From Paenarthrobacter nitroguajacolicus (GTDB taxonomy: Bacteria; Actinomycetota; Actinomycetes; Actinomycetales; Micrococcaceae): 64,000 nt of DNA. The translations under genes were made by a program, and so were the position numbers. Position 1 is the first letter of the stretch. Each line of letters begins with the position of its first letter. The stretch spans positions 124,001 through 188,000 of the forward strand of contig NZ_JAQPPK010000001.1 of NCBI RefSeq assembly GCF_029952445.1, in the 5' to 3' direction. The notes beneath the pieces are model-generated. The model saw nothing but the letters and a program-made list of their open reading frames with translations, searched no databases and was not told where the DNA came from. Shown one piece after another: positions 36,584-45,171 of the stretch.

Positions 36584-36712
36584 GGGTGTCTCCTATTCAT
36601 GGTTGAGGCTTCATAGCTTGTGGCGTACGGGGACCACAGCCAGCCACCGTCAATCGTATCCGTTCCAGCGAGGGCGGCCAAAGCAGCGCGCCGGGCCACG
36701 ATCCCGGGGCGT

Positions 36713-39700
36713 TCAGCTTCCAAGACCAGTTATGGCAAGGTTCCTTGCAATGCCATGAAGAGGTCCGTGATGCGTGTACTCGTCAGGTGGCATCTCTTCG
36801 CCACGGATGATTTCCGAGTAAGGCAACGTTTCAGGCCGGCCCAGGTCCCATGCCTTGCTTGCACTGAGGCTGATGCCTTTGGGACCTGTCCTCCTGGTGG
36901 TTCCACGGATCAGCAGCAGGCGGGTACCGAACAGCAGCGGCCCTGACTCTTCCTGGGCTTCGTGGAAGAAAACCGAGTCCACGCACCCAGTGCCGTCGTC
37001 GATGCTGATGAAGACAACCCGCCGGCCACCGCGCATGGGCGGGGTTTGGGTGGCAATGCGCACCCCGGCCACCAGGACCTCCGTTCCGTTGCGCAGCCCA
37101 AGGAGCTTGTCGGCCGTTGTGACCCCCAATTTTGCCAACAGGGGACGGTGGCTCTCCATCAGGTGCTCACTGACATCCACGGCCATGAGATCCAACTCTG
37201 CCCTGACATTTTCGACCATCGTGGGTGGAGGAAGCTCTGGGGCAATGTTCCTTAGCTCGACATCGCCCAGCGCAAACGACAACTGCCCTTCAATGATGCC
37301 GTTCGGTTTCTTCGAAGGACTGCTTTGCAGTGCTTGAAGATGCTGGACAAGGTCTGCCCTGTTGGCTTTTCCGCCAGAGTCTTTATGCAGGGCATCGAAG
37401 GCACCCAGTTGGGCAAGTCTTTTGATGTTTGGCTTGCTCACTCTGGCCCGTGTCCGGAGATCGGCCAAGGAATCGAATGGCTGGCCCGCAACGATTCTCT
37501 TCAGTTCAGCCCCTGAGAGCCCATATATCCCCGACAGGCTCAACCTGATGCCAAGCCTGCCACTGTCAGGTCCTTCAAGGATCTTCTCCACCCTGTACTC
37601 AGCCTGGCTCCGGTTGATGTCCAGGGGCAGGATGGGAATGCCGAGCCGCCGGGCTTCAGCCACCAGTAAGCGCTTCGGGTACATTCCGGGATCGTGCTCC
37701 CATAACCCTGCAAGGAAGGCTTCCGGATGGTGGGCTTTGAGCCACGCCGACTGGTAGGTGGGAACAGCAAAAGCAGCCCCGTGGGCCTTGCAAAAGCCAA
37801 AGCTGCCGAAGGCCTTCAGGGTCCCCCATACCTTGTCCACCACCTCGGGCGAGTAGTTCCTAATGGCTTTACTACGAAAGTATTTCTCCACCTCGGGTTC
37901 ACGGATTTCATCCCCGAGTGCCCTCCGGAATTCATCCGCCCTTGCCAGTCCGCAACCGGTCATGACATCGAAGGTCTTGAGTATCTGTTCATGGAAAACT
38001 GTCACGCCATGGGTTTCCTGCAACACGGGCTTGAGATCCGGATGCGGATATACCTCCGGCGCAAAACCATGCCTGTGCTCAAGGAAGGGGCGCACCATAT
38101 CGGACTTCATGGGCCCGGGGCGGAACAACGAAATATCGATGATGAGGTCGTTGAATTCGCGTGGGGCCATTTTCCCAATGAGCTCCCGCTGGCCGGGAGA
38201 CTCAATCTGGAAACACCCCAAGGTATGGGTACTTCGAATCAGCTCAAAAGTGGGCTCGTCGTCGAAAGGAACGGCGTTGAGGTCAATCCTTCCGTCGTCG
38301 GCGATGTAATCAGGCCCCGAGCCATTTGGTCCCACCGCGTGATTTCCTGCTGTAACCACCTCCGCCTTGGATGGATGCAGCCGGATCACTTCCCGTACCG
38401 CGAAGGCCATCGCGCTTTGCATCCGTACGCCCAGGACATCCAGCTTGAGCATGCCCATGGGATCCATGTCATGTTTGTCGAACTGGCTCATGGGCAACCC
38501 AAGGCCACTGGGCTGGACCGGAGTCCGGTCAAGGAGGGTGGTGTCCCCGAGGATCACCCCACAGGGGTGCATGGAGATATGTCTGGGTAATCTGTCCAGC
38601 CGTTCGGTCAGGTCCACCAGAAGATCGAGCTGCTGGTTTTCCTCCATTCCTCCACGCTCCACCCGGCCGGCAAAGTCACGTAGTTCCGGCTTCTCCACCA
38701 GCGCTTCACGGAACTTCCTTGCCGAGAACCGCCAGAGCTGCTTGGCGATATCGCTGACTTCCCCTTCGTCCATTCCCAAGGCCATGCCGGCATCCCTGAC
38801 AGCACCGCGGGCACGGTACCCGTTTTGCATGCTCATGAGGGTGACCCGTTCGGCCCCGAACCGGTCGAAGATCTTCCGGTAGACATTGTGGCGTTCCGCG
38901 CTTTCGACGTCGATGTCAATGTCAGGAAGCGTGGAACGGCGTCCGGAAAGAAACCGCTCAAAAATAAGATCGTGGCGGATGGGATCAACCTGGCTGATAT
39001 CGATCAGATAATTGACCAGGCTTGAGGCGCCTGAGCCGCGCGCCGCAACCCTGACCCCCATATCAAGGATCATCCTTGATACTTCAGCCACAGTGAGGAA
39101 GTAGGAGCCAAAGCCGAGCCTGCCGATGATTCCCAGTTCGTGGTCCAGCCGCGAGCGCATCCGGGTTTCCTCGTCGCCGGTGATGCCGGGGAACCGTTTG
39201 GTGATTCCTGCTTGGCAGCGTTGGGCAAGTTCCATCATGGGGTCGTTGTCGATGCCGATGATGGAGGCCTCGGGAACCACGGGTTTTTTCCATCCCATGT
39301 CCAGGATGGGGTCGATGCGGCATTTGTCTGCGAGCGCTTCTGTGTTGGCCAGCAGCTTGTTGAGGTCGGCTTGGCCCAGGCCTGCGGCGTTGATGATTTC
39401 CTTGCCGAGCTGGAGCATGTGGCGGGGACTCTTCAACCAGCCCTGCCCTGTTGGTTGGAGAAGGCCGGTTGGTTGAAGCATGGGGGCGTTCGAGAGTTCA
39501 GGGAGTGATTTCAGGGTTCGTGCTGAGTCCAGGACGTCGGCTGTTGCCGCTCCGTCCTGGGCGCAGTAGCGCACGGCGTTGCTGAGGATGGCCGGAACGT
39601 TGTACTCGAGGGCGAGCTTCAGCATGCGGACCGCATGGGCTGTACTGAGGGGCTCTCCAGGGGCGCTGAGGTGGGAAACGGTCTCGGCCACGATGGTCCC

Positions 39701-40231
39701 TGGCGGCATGGCGTCGATCCATTGCTTGAAGAGGGTCCTTGGCCGCAAGTATTTGCGTCCGCCCATGGCCCTGCCTACATCCGAGTCAGGTCCGATCATC
39801 ACGGTGAGAACAGGTTTGAGGGTCTTTGGGTCCAGGGTTCTGGAGGCCAATTCCCCTCGGGTTACGGCAACGGGGATTGCTCCACCGGCTTTTCCCGAGG
39901 TGCGCGCATGGGCATCTGACACCAAGCGGCACAGTGCCCGGTAGCCGGCGCCGTTGTTATGGCCGTGGGCCAGTACGACGACGCGGCCCGCGACTTGGGT
40001 GCGGTGGTCGCCGTCGTCGTCGAAGACTGCCAGGTCAACGCCGACGACGGGGTCGATACCAGCGTCCATGCAGGCTTTGAGGTGCTTGACGGTCCCGTAG
40101 AGGCCGTCGCGGTCCGTGCAGGCGAGCGCCGTGGCTCCATCTGATGCGGCGGTTTGGGCCAGCTCGTCGGGCCAGGAGACACCGTAGTGTGCGCTGAAGG
40201 CTGTTGAAACGTGCAGGTGGGTAAAGCTCAA
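36713..40231 (-). CDS. dnaE2: Error-prone DNA polymerase III alpha-like subunit (DnaE2/ImuC type)
   Basis: A 1172-residue C-family DNA polymerase. Seen: the N-terminal PHP domain beginning FTHLHVSTAFSAHYGVSWPDEL; polymerase motifs with RGSGASSLVNYLIDISQVDP, PDIDIDVESAERHNVYRKI (catalytic Asp residues) and RPGPMKSDMVRPFLEHRHG; a helix-hairpin-helix region; and a C-terminal OB domain (TEVLVAGVRIATQTPP). It looks like the damage-inducible second alpha subunit, not the replicative DnaE1, because it is cotranscribed with a DUF6504 gene behind an SOS box. The TTG start is 3 bp after DUF6504. An adjacent imuB, expected in a full mutasome operon, is absent. Distinguishing DnaE2 from DnaE1 would need an alignment. 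Confidence 0.82.
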   Translation of the reverse strand: MSFTHLHVSTAFSAHYGVSWPDELAQTAASDGATALACTDRDGLYGTVKHLKACMDAGIDPVVGVDLAVFDDDGDHRTQVAGRVVVLAHGHNNGAGYRALCRLVSDAHARTSGKAGGAIPVAVTRGELASRTLDPKTLKPVLTVMIGPDSDVGRAMGGRKYLRPRTLFKQWIDAMPPGTIVAETVSHLSAPGEPLSTAHAVRMLKLALEYNVPAILSNAVRYCAQDGAATADVLDSARTLKSLPELSNAPMLQPTGLLQPTGQGWLKSPRHMLQLGKEIINAAGLGQADLNKLLANTEALADKCRIDPILDMGWKKPVVPEASIIGIDNDPMMELAQRCQAGITKRFPGITGDEETRMRSRLDHELGIIGRLGFGSYFLTVAEVSRMILDMGVRVAARGSGASSLVNYLIDISQVDPIRHDLIFERFLSGRRSTLPDIDIDVESAERHNVYRKIFDRFGAERVTLMSMQNGYRARGAVRDAGMALGMDEGEVSDIAKQLWRFSARKFREALVEKPELRDFAGRVERGGMEENQQLDLLVDLTERLDRLPRHISMHPCGVILGDTTLLDRTPVQPSGLGLPMSQFDKHDMDPMGMLKLDVLGVRMQSAMAFAVREVIRLHPSKAEVVTAGNHAVGPNGSGPDYIADDGRIDLNAVPFDDEPTFELIRSTHTLGCFQIESPGQRELIGKMAPREFNDLIIDISLFRPGPMKSDMVRPFLEHRHGFAPEVYPHPDLKPVLQETHGVTVFHEQILKTFDVMTGCGLARADEFRRALGDEIREPEVEKYFRSKAIRNYSPEVVDKVWGTLKAFGSFGFCKAHGAAFAVPTYQSAWLKAHHPEAFLAGLWEHDPGMYPKRLLVAEARRLGIPILPLDINRSQAEYRVEKILEGPDSGRLGIRLSLSGIYGLSGAELKRIVAGQPFDSLADLRTRARVSKPNIKRLAQLGAFDALHKDSGGKANRADLVQHLQALQSSPSKKPNGIIEGQLSFALGDVELRNIAPELPPPTMVENVRAELDLMAVDVSEHLMESHRPLLAKLGVTTADKLLGLRNGTEVLVAGVRIATQTPPMRGGRRVVFISIDDGTGCVDSVFFHEAQEESGPLLFGTRLLLIRGTTRRTGPKGISLSASKAWDLGRPETLPYSEIIRGEEMPPDEYTHHGPLHGIARNLAITGLGS

Positions 40232-40234
40232 GGT

Positions 40235-40579
40235 TCACGCTGCTTCGTCGGGCTCGACGGCACGGGCCGGTGCGGCGTCGTGGATTCGAAGAAGCCTCCA
40301 CCGCCCACTGCCTACATGCCTGACAAGGTCAAGGGTGATGGTTTCGCCGGCATTGTGCTCCGACTGCTGTGGCTGAAGCTGTACGCGCCAGATCTCGTGG
40401 TCTACCAGGCCGGCACCGGCGCCGATGGGTGCACGGTTTTCTTCCACCCACCATTGGCGCCGTTCGAACCAACGCACGGGTTCATCGGTGACGGTGTAGT
40501 GCGTCCCTTTCCAATGGACTGCTTGTGGCTGGCCTGTTTCCGTGCAGATCACTCCGACGGACTCGCTGAACAGCCCCAT
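40235..40579 (-). CDS. DUF6504 family protein
   Basis: A 114-residue protein starting MGLFSESVGVICTETGQPQAVHWKGTHY, followed by VTDEPVRWFERRQWW and EIWRVQLQPQ, and ending in a LDLVRHVGSGRWRLLRIHD strand pair. This resembles the DUF6504 proteins that lie next to imuB/dnaE2 in actinobacteria. Function is unknown, but it belongs with translesion synthesis by location. I chose ATG 40579, which has GAGG 6 bases upstream and an SOS box 32 bp upstream. A longer frame to 40657 would run through the SOS box and is unlikely. Confidence 0.78.
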   Translation of the reverse strand: MGLFSESVGVICTETGQPQAVHWKGTHYTVTDEPVRWFERRQWWVEENRAPIGAGAGLVDHEIWRVQLQPQQSEHNAGETITLDLVRHVGSGRWRLLRIHDAAPARAVEPDEAA

Positions 40580-40610
40580 TTCACACCTCATTACGCCGGT
40601 CCGGATTGAT

Positions 40611-40626
40611 TCGAAAGTATGTTCGA
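40611..40626 (-). promoter_or_regulatory. SOS box (LexA binding site)
   Basis: TCGAAAGTATGTTCGA matches the actinobacterial SOS-box consensus TCGAAC-N4-GTTCGA at 11 of 12 defined positions (A instead of C at position 6). It ends 31 bp before the DUF6504 start, where LexA would block the promoter. It predicts DNA-damage induction of the DUF6504-dnaE2 pair. Confidence 0.88.
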
Positions 40627-40660
40627 ATAAATCCAGTTTACGCCGACGTCCGGGCAAAAC

Positions 40661-41716
40661 CTACTTCGAAGTTCCTGCCTGTGCAGAAGCCTTCGACACC
40701 CGCTTTCCGACCTGCCTGAGCAGGCCATCACGCCAAGGCTGCATGCCTTGGGCCAGTGCAATGCTCCCCATAAGGGACGAGGCGAGCCGGAGCTGCTGGG
40801 TGCGCAGGACGCGCTTTTTGTTGTAGGCGGCAAGCGCTTCATCCAGGGGCTGATCATTGAGCAGGTTCCCCAATGCCACTGCGTCGATAAGTGCTTCGCA
40901 GGCACCCCTGCCCAGATTGGGCGTCATGGCGTGGCCGGCATCCCCTACCAGCACCACATTGCCGCGTGAGTAGCGGGCAAGGGGCGGGGTGGTCCAGATG
41001 CGCTGCGCCAAGGACTTCTCCGGTGAGGCCTGGGCCAGTACGTTCTTCACGGCTTCGGAGTATCCGGCATAGCGGCGGCGGGTCACTTCAAGCGCTTCGG
41101 AGACATCTACCTTCCCAGGCCCAAGGTCGGAGCGGTAGGAGGCATACCAATTGCTTCCCCCTCCGGCCGGCGCAAGGCCGAAGATTTCTCCGCGACCCCA
41201 GTATTCGCCAACGTCCCCGGGAGCAGGCGAACCCGGCACGACTCCCCTGACAGCGAGGAACGGGGTGGGCCGGGCGGCGCTCCGCTGCCCCCAATGCGCC
41301 CGCCGGACCACGCTGTTGACCCCGTCCGCCCCCACGGTGAGCCATGCGCCATCCGGGGCATGGTCAACCCTTCCAAGCACACGCGTCACCGAACCCGGCA
41401 CCGCAGTGTCAAGAAGCCTCAACAGTTCGGGCCGGGACACGCCAACAAGACCTCGCCCTTCCATGGCCAACTGCGCTTCACCCGCGGGGCTTCGCAGCGC
41501 TCCGGCTGTGATGATGGATCCCCGGCTCCGCACGGCACCCAGGATCCCAATTTCGGACAAGGCGCGTTGGGCCCCGGGCCACATGGCCAGCGTCGTTCCC
41601 ACCGCGGGAAGTTCGGGCCTCTGCTCATACACAGTGACGTCGAATTGCCCGGGATCCAGCCGTGCTGCGAGCGCCAGGCCTGCAATACCACCGCCGATGA
41701 TGTTCACCTTTTTCAT
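40661..41716 (-). CDS. FAD-dependent monooxygenase (aromatic hydroxylase type)
   Basis: A 351-residue flavoprotein of the PHBH-like class A monooxygenase family. Seen: the FAD-binding VNIIGGGIAGLALAARLD at the N-terminus; the DG-type motif VGADGVNSVVRRA near residue 140; and the second FAD motif VVLVGDAGHAMTPNLGRGACEALIDA near residue 265. The substrate is unknown. ATG 41716 is preferred; GTG 41722 would add two residues. No Shine-Dalgarno sequence is seen, and the palindromic operator lies only 14 bp upstream, so the transcript may be leaderless. It is divergent from and presumably repressed by the TetR-type gene. Confidence 0.88.
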   Translation of the reverse strand: MKKVNIIGGGIAGLALAARLDPGQFDVTVYEQRPELPAVGTTLAMWPGAQRALSEIGILGAVRSRGSIITAGALRSPAGEAQLAMEGRGLVGVSRPELLRLLDTAVPGSVTRVLGRVDHAPDGAWLTVGADGVNSVVRRAHWGQRSAARPTPFLAVRGVVPGSPAPGDVGEYWGRGEIFGLAPAGGGSNWYASYRSDLGPGKVDVSEALEVTRRRYAGYSEAVKNVLAQASPEKSLAQRIWTTPPLARYSRGNVVLVGDAGHAMTPNLGRGACEALIDAVALGNLLNDQPLDEALAAYNKKRVLRTQQLRLASSLMGSIALAQGMQPWRDGLLRQVGKRVSKASAQAGTSK

Positions 41717-41729
41717 GCCCACACTGTAC

Positions 41730-41745
41730 TACTACATTTGTAGTA
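41730..41745. promoter_or_regulatory. Palindromic operator between FAD monooxygenase and TetR regulator
   Basis: TACTACATTTGTAGTA is a perfect 7-bp inverted repeat around a TT centre, in the 58-bp divergent gap. It is a typical TetR-family operator arrangement for autoregulation plus control of the divergent enzyme. The assignment to this regulator is inference from position. Confidence 0.75.
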
Positions 41746-41774
41746 ACGATAGGGAGTGAAGCTAGACTTTGGCC

Positions 41775-42311
41775 ATGCCCGACCGCCGAACCCAGTTGGC
41801 CGACGCCGCTCTCGCCGTCGTCGCTGCCCAGGGCCTAAAAGGACTTACCCACCGTGCCGTCGACGCCCAGGCCGGTGTCGCCGTCGGAACCACCTCCAAC
41901 TACTTCCGTAACCGCGCCGCACTGGTAGCTGCCGCCGTCGACCGCGTTGAAGAGCTGGACACCCTCCTGCTTCAGGAGGGTCGGATGGAACTGCCGACGT
42001 CGGTGGCATCCTTGGCGGAGCAGATCGCCGGAGCGGTCATGGGCCTCGCGAAGGAAAACGCAGGACTGACCCGGGCGCGTTTCGTCTTCGCCCTCGACCA
42101 GCCTGCAGTGGTGGCTGCCGGCCATGAAAGGCTGGTCTCAGCGTTGGCGCAGCTTCTCGAAAGCATGGGAGTACCCGAGTCCAGGGCACGCGCAGAAGCC
42201 GTATCGGACTACTGCGACGGCCTTGTCCTGCACCTGCTGACCGCCCGGCAAGGACAGGATTTCGACAAGGCAGCGGTGGCACGCAGCATCCAACGACTCC
42301 TGGAAGGATGA
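41775..42311 (+). CDS. TetR/AcrR family transcriptional regulator
   Basis: A 178-residue regulator. The N-terminal helix-turn-helix is clear: RTQLADAALAVVAAQGLKGLTHRAVDAQAGVAVGTTSNYFRNRAALVAAAVDRV (about residues 4-60). The C-terminal ligand domain is helical and resembles the short TetR C-terminal domains that follow GTTSNYF-type helices. The ATG at 41775 is preferred over TTG 41769. It is divergently paired with the FAD monooxygenase, with a 16-bp palindrome between, so it probably senses that enzyme's substrate or a related aromatic. Confidence 0.9.
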   Translation: MPDRRTQLADAALAVVAAQGLKGLTHRAVDAQAGVAVGTTSNYFRNRAALVAAAVDRVEELDTLLLQEGRMELPTSVASLAEQIAGAVMGLAKENAGLTRARFVFALDQPAVVAAGHERLVSALAQLLESMGVPESRARAEAVSDYCDGLVLHLLTARQGQDFDKAAVARSIQRLLEG

Positions 42312-42377
42312 ACGCGGATCATTGAAGGATCACCAGCAGGGGTGGACGGCGGCGGGTCGGCAGAGCAGGATTGTCGC

Positions 42378-42767
42378 ATGAGCACCAATGACGCACTCCT
42401 CAAGCAGGTCAACATCTCCGCCGCCGACGACAACCTCGTGGCACGATTCGAAATTGACGGCAACATCCCAGGCTCCGGCGCTTACGTCGTGGGCCTTGTT
42501 GCTGCCAGCGAAGACTATTCCTCGCAACGCAGGCTCGGCATCGAGTTCATGAACGGCGAGGCGATCTCGTTCTATTCCTTCAACCATTCCCTCAGCGCGG
42601 AGGAAAACTACGACATCAAGGGCGTGGAACACTCCGGCAACGTCATCACCGGCAACTTCCCCATTTCCGCCATCCACGGACTGAGCAAAGGCCACGTCAT
42701 GACCGCCTTCAGCGAAGCTGACGGCCGTGAGTTCCAGTCCGGCGTTCCGGTCAACGAAGCGCTCTGA
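42378..42767 (+). CDS. Hypothetical protein (129 aa)
   Basis: A 129-residue acidic protein that I do not recognise, starting MSTNDALLKQVNISAADDNLVARFEIDG. The alternation of short hydrophobic strands (ARFEIDG, AYVVGLVAAS, RRLGIEFMNG, AISFYSFN, NVITGNFPISA, HVMTAFSEAD) suggests a small all-beta fold. There is no signal peptide or membrane segment and no cysteine. The ATG at 42378 is chosen because the frame upstream to 42342 is Gly-rich and has no ribosome site. It follows the tetR gene by 66 bp and is convergent with the SRAP gene 3 bp away. Base composition matches a real coding gene. Confidence 0.6.
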   Translation: MSTNDALLKQVNISAADDNLVARFEIDGNIPGSGAYVVGLVAASEDYSSQRRLGIEFMNGEAISFYSFNHSLSAEENYDIKGVEHSGNVITGNFPISAIHGLSKGHVMTAFSEADGREFQSGVPVNEAL

Positions 42768-42770
42768 CGC

Positions 42771-43535
42771 TCAGAAGAGTCCTTCCACCGGTTCGATCAG
42801 TTCCGGTGAGTTGTTACGGACATTACCGACGGCGGCCCCCACCGGGTCCAGCGTCCAATCGGCAGCAGCGTCGTGCGCCCTGGAACGGACCATGTCCACG
42901 AGCCCGGCAGCGTCCTTCTCGCGCGGGTCCAGCCATGCTTCCATCGTCTCCGTGCTCATGGGCAGGGGAACACGGTCATGGAGCGCCGTCAGTTCATCGA
43001 ACACCGAAGCACTGCGCCTGGTCCTGGCCGCATCCGCCGCGGGAGTGTCCGCCGTAATGATGGACATCGAGAGCAACCAGCGGCCGGGATCGTCCTCAGC
43101 GGCCGACTGATCCCGCCACCATTCATACAAACCGGCGAACACCAGCCCGTGGCCGTCGCCGGGATGCACGTAGTAGGGCTGCTTGTTTTTGCCCTCGCCC
43201 TTCTTCCACTCGTAATAGCCATCCGCCGGCACCGCACAACGGCGGGCAACGGCAGCTTTCTTGAAGGAAGGCTTCTCCAGGAGGGTTTCACTGCGGGCGT
43301 TGATCAGCCGCGCACCTCCCTTGGGATCCTTGGCCCAGGACGGCACCAGCCCCCATTTGGCGACATGGAGCTGCCTCTTGACGTTGTCATCGACCAGCCG
43401 CTCCAACACGATCGGAACCGCGTCTGTCGGGGCAACATTCCACGACTTCTCCAGGGCAATCTCATTCTCAAGCTCAGCGTCGAAGTCGGCGAGCAGGTCT
43501 CCCACCGCACGGGCCATCACGTAACGTCCACACAT
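42771..43535 (-). CDS. SRAP domain protein (SOS response-associated peptidase, YedK-like)
   Basis: A 254-residue SRAP protein. YedK/HMCES proteins crosslink to abasic sites in single-stranded DNA through Cys2, which becomes N-terminal after Met removal. The start MCGRYVMARAVGDLL places Cys at position 2, so ATG 43535 is the correct start even though the frame is open for 11 more codons. Other conserved parts: WNVAPTDAVPIVL, KWGLVPSWAKD, LINARSETL with the conserved Asn and Glu, RRCAVPADGYYEWK, and ALHDRVPLPM with the active-site His. No SOS box was seen upstream. It is 150 bp from mycoredoxin, divergent. Confidence 0.93.
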   Translation of the reverse strand: MCGRYVMARAVGDLLADFDAELENEIALEKSWNVAPTDAVPIVLERLVDDNVKRQLHVAKWGLVPSWAKDPKGGARLINARSETLLEKPSFKKAAVARRCAVPADGYYEWKKGEGKNKQPYYVHPGDGHGLVFAGLYEWWRDQSAAEDDPGRWLLSMSIITADTPAADAARTRRSASVFDELTALHDRVPLPMSTETMEAWLDPREKDAAGLVDMVRSRAHDAAADWTLDPVGAAVGNVRNNSPELIEPVEGLF

Positions 43536-43685
43536 GCCAACAGTCTGCCCTTTCGCCCAACAACACACCAGCGCACACGCTCCACGTAACCCGGGTTCGC
43601 AGCCGGACGGGAATTATTCGGCACCGGGTTACCGTTGTTAGGAACGAACCACCCCGTGCAAACGACAAATACTGAGGAGAGCTCT

Positions 43686-43943
43686 GTGGACTTTACTCCC
43701 GACTCCGGCACCATCACCATGTTCTCGACCACCTGGTGCGGTTACTGCAACCGCCTGAAGAAGCAGCTGGATGCCAAGGGCATCGGCTACACCGAGATCA
43801 ACATCGAAGAAGTGGATGGCACCGCCGAACTCGTCGAGCAGCTCAACGGAGGCAACCGCACCGTCCCCACCGTGCTCTTCCCCGACGGAACGGCTGCTAC
43901 CAACCCCTCCGCCTCCGAGGTGGAGAGCCGCCTCGCCGCCTAA
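43686..43943 (+). CDS. mrx1: Mycoredoxin (glutaredoxin-like)
   Basis: An 85-residue thioredoxin-fold protein with active site TTWCGYCNRLKKQL near residue 17, TVPTVLFPDG (cis-Pro loop) and a short C-terminal helix. Size and motif match mycoredoxin-1, which reduces mycothiol-protein mixed disulfides. The start is GTG 43686, with GAGGAGA 5 bases upstream, giving the family length; the frame upstream to 43635 is not needed. It is followed by a structured element and then two mycothiol-linked formaldehyde genes, which supports the mycothiol assignment. Confidence 0.88.
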   Translation: MDFTPDSGTITMFSTTWCGYCNRLKKQLDAKGIGYTEINIEEVDGTAELVEQLNGGNRTVPTVLFPDGTAATNPSASEVESRLAA

Positions 43944-43964
43944 GCACCAGCCGTAACCGGCAAG

Positions 43965-44035
43965 GGGCCCGCACGGAACAAACCACACACTGTCTGCCAC
44001 CTGTGATAGACAGAATGGGAATCCGTAGCGGGCCC
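43965..44035 (+). other. Structured element before the formaldehyde genes (nested stems)
   Basis: Outer stem: GGGCCCGCACGGA (43965-43977) pairs with TCCGT-A-GCGGGCCC (44022-44035), 13 bp with one bulged A. Inside it, CTGTCT (43990-43995) pairs with AGACAG (44008-44013) around a 12-base loop. The 3' arm is followed by TGTTTCATT, so it may simply terminate mrx1. The nested design 50 bp before the next gene also fits an attenuator or leader structure for the formaldehyde operon. Confidence 0.55.
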
Positions 44036-44085
44036 TGTTTCATTAACCGGGCCCGCCCTCCGCGAGCCCGAAGGGAACCACTCCA

Positions 44086-45171
44086 ATGGTCCACGCAGTC
44101 AAAGGCGTCGTCGTCCGCTCCAAAGGCGCACCCGCAACCCTCGAAACCATCCTCGTTCCCGAACCCGGTCCCGGCGAAGCCCTGGTGGACATCCTCACCA
44201 GCGGCGTCTGCCACACCGACCTCCACTACAAACTGGGCGGCATCAGCGACGACTTCCCGTTCCTGCTCGGCCACGAAGCAACCGGCGTGGTCAGCGCAGT
44301 CGGCCCCGACGTCACCGATGTAGCGCCCGGGGACCGCGTTGTCCTGAACTGGCGTGCGGTCTGCGGCAACTGCCGCGCCTGTAACCGCGGACAGGCCCAG
44401 TACTGCTTCAACACCCACAACGCCACCCAAAAGATGACACTCGAAGACGGCACAGTACTGTCCCCTGCGTTGGGCATCGGGGCGTTCATCGAAAAGACCC
44501 TGGTGGCTGCCGGACAGTGCACCAAAGTAGACCCCGACGCCGATGCCGCCGCCGTGGGCCTGCTCGGCTGCGGCGTCATGGCAGGTCTCGGCGCTGCCCT
44601 GAACACCGGGGGCGTCAAGCGCGGCGACTCAGTGGCCGTCATCGGCTGCGGTGGTGTTGGAGTAGCAGCAATCGCAGGTGCGGCACTGGCCGGCGCCACC
44701 ACCATCATCGCCGTGGACATCGACGCCAAGAAGCTCGAGCGCGCCAAGGAACTCGGCGCCACCCACACCGTGGACTCTTCGGGCAACGACCCCATCGAAG
44801 CCATCCGGGCACTCACCGGCGGTTTCGGCGCAGACGTGGTGATTGACGCCGTCGGACGTCCCGAAACCTACAAGCAGGCGTTCTACGCGCGCGACCTCGC
44901 CGGAACCGTCGTCCTGGTTGGCGTCCCCACGCCGGAGATGACCCTGGAACTTCCGTTGCTGGACGTGTTCGGCCGCGGCGGCTCCCTCAAGTCGTCCTGG
45001 TACGGCGACTGCCTGCCCTCCCGCGATTTCCCGATGCTGGTGGACCTCTACAAGCAGGGCAAGCTGGACCTCGACGCCTTCGTTACCGAACGCATCACCA
45101 TCAACCAGGTGGAAGAAGCCTTCGACAAGATGCACCACGGCGCAGTCCTCCGATCGGTGGTGGAACTGTGA
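44086..45171 (+). CDS. mscR: S-(hydroxymethyl)mycothiol dehydrogenase
   Basis: A 361-residue class III-like zinc alcohol dehydrogenase of the mycothiol-dependent formaldehyde dehydrogenase type. Seen: catalytic zinc ligands in [14 protein letters not shown] and [10 protein letters not shown]; structural zinc cysteines in [18 protein letters not shown]-binding [13 protein letters not shown] followed by [21 protein letters not shown]; and C-terminal [14 protein letters not shown]. It oxidises the adduct of formaldehyde with mycothiol to S-formyl-mycothiol; family members also act as S-nitrosomycothiol reductase. The ATG has AAGGGA 9 bases upstream. It overlaps the MBL hydrolase gene by four bases. 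Confidence 0.93.
   Translation: MVHAVKGVVVRSKGAPATLETILVPEPGPGEALVDILTSGVCHTDLHYKLGGISDDFPFLLGHEATGVVSAVGPDVTDVAPGDRVVLNWRAVCGNCRACNRGQAQYCFNTHNATQKMTLEDGTVLSPALGIGAFIEKTLVAAGQCTKVDPDADAAAVGLLGCGVMAGLGAALNTGGVKRGDSVAVIGCGGVGVAAIAGAALAGATTIIAVDIDAKKLERAKELGATHTVDSSGNDPIEAIRALTGGFGADVVIDAVGRPETYKQAFYARDLAGTVVLVGVPTPEMTLELPLLDVFGRGGSLKSSWYGDCLPSRDFPMLVDLYKQGKLDLDAFVTERITINQVEEAFDKMHHGAVLRSVVEL

Noticed and set aside
36584..36712. T-box riboswitch before thrS
   Set aside because: The gap is only 129 bp and no T-box core sequence or terminator/antiterminator pair was found.
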